Program-made: the position numbers and the translations under genes | Part shown: in pieces, positions 60,373 through 64,000 of the stretch | How positions within the stretch are numbered: position 1 is the stretch's first letter | Layout of the letters: each line of letters begins with the position of its first letter | Notes under the pieces: generated by a model | Told to the model about the DNA's origin: nothing | Database searches by the model: none | Seen by the model: only the letters and a program-made list of their open reading frames with translations | Assembly (NCBI RefSeq): GCF_007000325.2 | Contig: NZ_CP117270.1 | Coordinates: forward strand, 186,001 to 250,000 | Length of the DNA: 64,000 bases | Reading direction: 5' to 3' | From: Rhizobium rhododendri | GTDB taxonomy: Bacteria > Pseudomonadota > Alphaproteobacteria > Rhizobiales > Rhizobiaceae

Positions 60373-61308
60373 ATGAAAATCGCAGTCCTGGACGACTATC
60401 AGAATGTAGCCCTGACGCTTGCCGACTGGTCCGATGTGACCGCGCGGGCCGAGGTCACCGTCTTCAACGATCACCTCGCCGACCGGCAGAAACTCGTCCA
60501 GCGGTTGGCGCCGTTCGATGTGATCTGCGTCATGCGCGAACGCACGCCGCTGCCGGCCGAGTTGCTGGCACAATTGCCTAACCTGAAGCTCATCGTCTCG
60601 ACCGGCGCGCGTAATGCCTCGATCGATGTTGGAGCTGCAGCGGAACGCGGCATCGTCGTCAAGCACACGGGCTATGCATCGACGGCGACCGTGGAAATGA
60701 CATGGGCGCTGATCCTCGGCGTTGCCCGTCACGTCGCCAGCGAGAATGCCTCTCTTCGATCCGGCGGCTGGCAGCGTTCGATCGGTTCCGATCTCAACGG
60801 CAAGACGCTCGGATTGCTCGGGCTTGGCAATGTCGGCTCGCGGGTCGCGACCATCGCCCAGGCATTCGGCATGAAGACCATCGCGTGGAGCCAGAACCTG
60901 ACGGCCGATAAGGCCGAACAGTTCGGGACGACGCTGGTCTCTAAAGAGGCGCTGTTCCGGCAATCCGATTTCCTGAGCGTACATCTGGTGCTCAGCGATC
61001 GCAGTCGCGGACTGGTCGGGGCCGACGAGATTGCGCTGATGAAGCCTTCCGCCTTCCTCATCAATACCTCGCGCGGCCCTATCGTCACGGAGGCAGCGCT
61101 GATCGATGCACTCAAGCGCAAGGCCATCGCCGGTGCTGCGGTGGATGTCTTCGACGTCGAGCCGATGTTGCCGGATCATCCATTCCGGACACTGCCCAAC
61201 GTCCTGGCAACCCCGCATATCGGCTACGTCTCGCAGTCGCTGTACGAGACGTTCTACGGCGATACCGTTAGCCATGTCAGCGAATGGCTGACCGCGAACG
61301 CCGGCTAG
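60373..61308 (+). CDS. D-isomer-specific 2-hydroxyacid dehydrogenase
   Basis: The 311-residue protein has the catalytic domain (ISTGARN-like IVSTGARNASID) and the NAD domain LGLLGLGNVGSRVATIAQAFG. The catalytic Arg is in LINTSRGPIV, the Glu in VDVFDVEPM and the His in ATPHIGY. It reduces or oxidises 2-keto and 2-hydroxy acids with NAD(P). The closest type is a phosphoglycerate or glyoxylate reductase-like enzyme; the exact substrate cannot be read. Confidence 0.9.
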   Translation: MKIAVLDDYQNVALTLADWSDVTARAEVTVFNDHLADRQKLVQRLAPFDVICVMRERTPLPAELLAQLPNLKLIVSTGARNASIDVGAAAERGIVVKHTGYASTATVEMTWALILGVARHVASENASLRSGGWQRSIGSDLNGKTLGLLGLGNVGSRVATIAQAFGMKTIAWSQNLTADKAEQFGTTLVSKEALFRQSDFLSVHLVLSDRSRGLVGADEIALMKPSAFLINTSRGPIVTEAALIDALKRKAIAGAAVDVFDVEPMLPDHPFRTLPNVLATPHIGYVSQSLYETFYGDTVSHVSEWLTANAG

Positions 61309-61338
61309 CGTTCGTGAAGGGACGGCTTGTACCGGCCC

Positions 61339-62412
61339 CTAATCGACCTCATCCGGTGCAAGAGGCGGCGCTATCTGCTCGAATGTGCACTGGCGCGGGT
61401 CCTTGTCCGGTCGCCAGCGCACCAGCGTCGTTCCGTGCCGGAAACGCCGGCCTGTCACCTGGTCGAAGCGGACTTCCACGACAAGCTCCGGCCGCAGGGG
61501 CTGCCACGCTGCGCTGCGCTCGGTCGTCCAGCGGCTGGGGCCGCCCGGCGCCTTGCCGGCAAAACCTGGTGGTGCCTGCAGCGCCTCGAGCTGTTTTGTG
61601 AGATCCGGTCGTTCCTCGTCCGAAATTGTCGAGGTGTAGCCGACGTGATCGAGCTTGCCGTCCTCGTTGTAGAGGCCGAGCAGAAGCGAGCCGACTTCGG
61701 CGCTGTTGCTCTCGTAGCGGAAGCCGCCGATGACGCAGTCGGCGGTGCGCAGGCGTTTCACCTTCAGCATCGCGCGGATGCCCGGCTCGTAGGCGCCGTC
61801 TCGGCGTTTGGCGACGACGCCGTCGGTGGCGCTATTTCCCGACGACGAAAGCCAGCGCTCAGCCTGGGTAAGGTCGGTCGTGAAGGGCGACAGTACCATC
61901 TGTCGCGGACGGGGGTTCTGCTTTGCGAAGCTTTCGAGTGCGCTACGGCGCTCGGACATCGGCAGGTCGACCAGCGGCATCCCGTCCGAAGACAGCAGCA
62001 TGTCGAACATGACGAGGCGAGCCGGCGTGGCGGCGGCGAGCTTTCGAATGCGGCTTTCCGCCGGATGAAGGCGCATCTGCAGCGCCTCGAACGAGAGGTG
62101 ACCGTCGATTTCGATCACCAACTCGCTGTCGATGATAAATCTCTCGGCCGGAATCTCGGCCAATAGTGCGAGAACCTCGGGAAAGTAGCGTCCGAGCGGT
62201 TTGCCGGATTTCGCATGAAGCGCGACTTCCTCGCCATTTTTGAACGCGAGGCAGCGGAAGCCATCCCACTTCGGTTCGTATTGCCAGCCATCGCCCTGCG
62301 GCAACGCCTCGGCGGAGCGCGCCTCCATCGGTGATGTATCGAGCGCGATGCCGAGCAGGTCTCCCTTGCTGACATCAGCCTTTTTGCCTTTCCGGCCTGC
62401 CTTCACCGCCAT
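61339..62412 (-). CDS. ATP-dependent DNA ligase, LigC type
   Basis: The 357-residue protein has ligase motif I YEPKWDGFRCLAF (nucleotidyl-accepting Lys in KWDG), FIIDSELVI (motif III), DGVVAKRRDGAYEPG (motif IV) and the OB-fold region to residue 340. It lacks primase and nuclease domains, so it is a LigC-like stand-alone ligase. The ATG at 62412 overlaps the ligD stop by one base (TGATG), so both are translated from one message. The longer frame to 62574 lies inside ligD. Confidence 0.92.
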   Translation of the reverse strand: MAVKAGRKGKKADVSKGDLLGIALDTSPMEARSAEALPQGDGWQYEPKWDGFRCLAFKNGEEVALHAKSGKPLGRYFPEVLALLAEIPAERFIIDSELVIEIDGHLSFEALQMRLHPAESRIRKLAAATPARLVMFDMLLSSDGMPLVDLPMSERRSALESFAKQNPRPRQMVLSPFTTDLTQAERWLSSSGNSATDGVVAKRRDGAYEPGIRAMLKVKRLRTADCVIGGFRYESNSAEVGSLLLGLYNEDGKLDHVGYTSTISDEERPDLTKQLEALQAPPGFAGKAPGGPSRWTTERSAAWQPLRPELVVEVRFDQVTGRRFRHGTTLVRWRPDKDPRQCTFEQIAPPLAPDEVD

Positions 62413-64000
62413 CAGGCCGCGTCCGCGCGCGATTTTGCGAGGCGCTTTACCGCCGGGGCGAGTGGGCGGGCGCCGTCGTTGTAGTCTTCCCAGGCCGAGC
62501 TCTTCTTCAGCAGGGCGGGCACGGTGCGGATTGTGAAGCCTTTCGGGTCGAGGTCGGACTTGACCTGCGACCAAAGGATCGGCATCGACACCGTCGCGCC
62601 CGGTCTCGCGCGTGTCGAAAGCGGGGCGACTGCCGTCGCCATGCGGTCGTTGCGCAGGTAATCGAGGAAGATGCGTCCGTTGCGAAGCTTCTTTGCCATG
62701 TTGACGACGTAGCGGTCAGGGGCGTCATGGGCCGTCTGAAGACAGAGGTCGTGGGCAAACGTCTTCGCCTCCTGCCATGTCAGCGCCGTCTTGCCTTCCG
62801 ACAGAGGTGTGACGACGTGCAGGCCCTTGCCGCCGGTGGTCTTGCAGAAGCTGACAAGGCCTAGCTCCTCGAGCCGGTCGCGCAACTCGCGCGCAGCCTC
62901 GACTACGGTCGAGAATGGCACGTCAGGGCCGGGATCGAGGTCGAATACCAGTCTTCCGGGCACTTCGGGTTTTTTCGGCAGGCAATTCCAGGGATGCAGC
63001 TCGAGCGCCGCGACTTGCGCCACCGCGGCAAGGCCTTCGATGCGGTCGATTTCGAGATAGGGCTTGCGATCGCCTGATACGGTGACAAGATCCAGCAGGT
63101 TCGATGTGCTCTGCATTGCATGCCTCTGGAAGAACTGCTCGCCGCCGATGCCGTCGGGCGCCCGGATTATCGAGCACGGCCGACCGGCAATGTGGTCCAT
63201 CATCCATGGACCGACCGCCTCCAGATACTGGGCAAGATCCAGCTTGGTGACCGGCTCGCCGTCGCCGGCGTCAGGCCACATGGCCTTGTCTGGATGGGAG
63301 ATCGCCACGCCCATGACCGACGCCCGGGCTGCTGCGCCCCGCCGGGTTGCGTGGACTTTCTCTTCCGGATGCGGCACCTCTACCTTTACAGGCGATGCAG
63401 GCTTTTCGGCCTCGACCTCGGATGCGGGCTTGTCGTCGCGCAGGCCCTTGAACGCCGCCTGTCGAACCTGCCCGTCATTCGTCCAGCCGGCGAATTCGAT
63501 CTCGGCGACGAGCTCCGGCCTTGCCCAGACAATGCTCGCATCCTTGCGCGGGGCACCGATGCCGGTGAATGGCGATTTGTCAGCTTTGACGGCTTCCAGT
63601 CTTGGTTCGAGCGTCTTGAGTTTCGCCTCGCCATATCCGGTGCCTACTCGGCCGACATAGACGAAATGATCGCCTCTGTAGACGCCAACCAGCAGCGAAC
63701 GGAACCGTCCGTTGGTCGTTGCCCATCCGCCGACCACCACCTCGTGGCCGGCGCGGCATTTCGACTTCGACCACGAGGCGCTACGGCCGGAATGGTAGGG
63801 AGCGTCGAGCTTCTTCGAGATGATGCCTTCAAGGGAAAGCTGGCAGGCGGAGCGCAGCACCGCGTCGCCACCGGTGTCGAAATGCTCGACAAACCGGATG
63901 CGGGCATCGGGCTTTGCTTTGTCCAAGATCTTCTGCAGGCGAATCTTGCGCTCGGAAAGAGGTTGTTCGCGCACGTCCTCCCCGCCATCGAACAGCAGAT
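62412..64000 (-). CDS. ligD: Non-homologous end-joining ligase-polymerase LigD (5' end outside window)
   Basis: The frame is open to the right edge, so the N-terminus is missing; an internal GTG at 63974 is not the true start. The visible part starts in the ligase domain ([19 protein letters not shown], then [14 protein letters not shown], motif IV-V region) and its OB fold ([20 protein letters not shown]). The polymerase (archaeo-eukaryotic primase-like) domain follows from about codon 220 of the visible part: [13 protein letters not shown] (metal Asp pair), [10 protein letters not shown] and FLDYLRNDR. LigD repairs double-strand breaks with Ku. No ku gene is in the window. Confidence 0.93.
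   Translation of the reverse strand, partial: LLFDGGEDVREQPLSERKIRLQKILDKAKPDARIRFVEHFDTGGDAVLRSACQLSLEGIISKKLDAPYHSGRSASWSKSKCRAGHEVVVGGWATTNGRFRSLLVGVYRGDHFVYVGRVGTGYGEAKLKTLEPRLEAVKADKSPFTGIGAPRKDASIVWARPELVAEIEFAGWTNDGQVRQAAFKGLRDDKPASEVEAEKPASPVKVEVPHPEEKVHATRRGAAARASVMGVAISHPDKAMWPDAGDGEPVTKLDLAQYLEAVGPWMMDHIAGRPCSIIRAPDGIGGEQFFQRHAMQSTSNLLDLVTVSGDRKPYLEIDRIEGLAAVAQVAALELHPWNCLPKKPEVPGRLVFDLDPGPDVPFSTVVEAARELRDRLEELGLVSFCKTTGGKGLHVVTPLSEGKTALTWQEAKTFAHDLCLQTAHDAPDRYVVNMAKKLRNGRIFLDYLRNDRMATAVAPLSTRARPGATVSMPILWSQVKSDLDPKGFTIRTVPALLKKSSAWEDYNDGARPLAPAVKRLAKSRADAA

Noticed and set aside
1..64000. tRNA, rRNA, CRISPR arrays, insertion sequences or prophage genes
   Set aside because: Reading through the window showed no T-loop/acceptor patterns, regular spaced repeats, transposase, integrase or phage structural genes. 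A dedicated tRNA or CRISPR search was not possible.

Overview
The window looks like a high-GC alphaproteobacterium of the Rhizobiaceae (Rhizobium, Agrobacterium or Sinorhizobium type). Evidence is the minCDE operon set among catabolic islands, the rpoE-chrR stress module, a pcaIJF operon, several ABC uptake operons paired with their own regulators, LigD-type end-joining genes and rhizobial palindromic intergenic repeats. In this family minCDE usually sits on a secondary replicon (chromid or megaplasmid). That fits the accessory, catabolic content here, but the replicon assignment is inference.

Layout. 1-6.8 kb holds a truncated DUF900 lipoprotein, then a minus-strand set (GT29-like glycosyltransferase, FAD amine oxidase-like protein, DUF3429 protein, ECF sigma RpoE, zinc anti-sigma ChrR) facing folE-SDR-DCC on the plus strand. 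Four TGATC(C/T)-N17/18-TA promoters tie this together as a singlet-oxygen-type regulon. 6.9-15.1 kb holds an orphan ActR/RegA regulator, a GST, a PhoP/PhoQ-like two-component system divergent from an OB-fold protein, and a copper-handling operon (DUF2946, PepSY-TM, PCuAC fusion, SCO). 15.1-19.1 kb holds an EAL phosphodiesterase and a hybrid histidine kinase whose N-terminus is a ParD-like ribbon-helix-helix domain. 19.3-27.9 kb holds pcaIJF with an upstream palindromic operator, an amino-acid ABC transporter with a DAAO-like oxidase under a LacI repressor with twin operators, and CorA.

28.2-36.6 kb is a coherent but unassigned catabolic island: creatininase-family hydrolase, LysR regulator, NitT/TauT-type ABC transporter, cytosine-deaminase-like amidohydrolase, FAD oxidase, flavodoxin-fold quinone reductase and RidA. 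The creatininase and transporter promoters share one bipartite motif with identical spacing. 36.7-46 kb is mostly housekeeping: minCDE, SDR, SleB-like hydrolase, tyrosine phosphatase, EamA transporter, YihY and HtpG. 46-47.1 kb is a repeat-bearing intergenic region and a GIY-YIG gene.

47.2-59.6 kb looks like carnitine use. CdhR-like regulator, CdhC-type BKACE enzyme and a CdhA-thioesterase fusion together can turn L-carnitine into glycine betaine. They are followed by a peptide-type ABC transporter and two hydrolases that might import and cleave acylcarnitines (inference). 59.7-64 kb holds a lytic transglycosylase-like lipoprotein, a D-2-hydroxyacid dehydrogenase, and overlapping LigC- and LigD-type genes, the last running off the window. 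No rRNA, tRNA, CRISPR array, insertion sequence or prophage was recognised.
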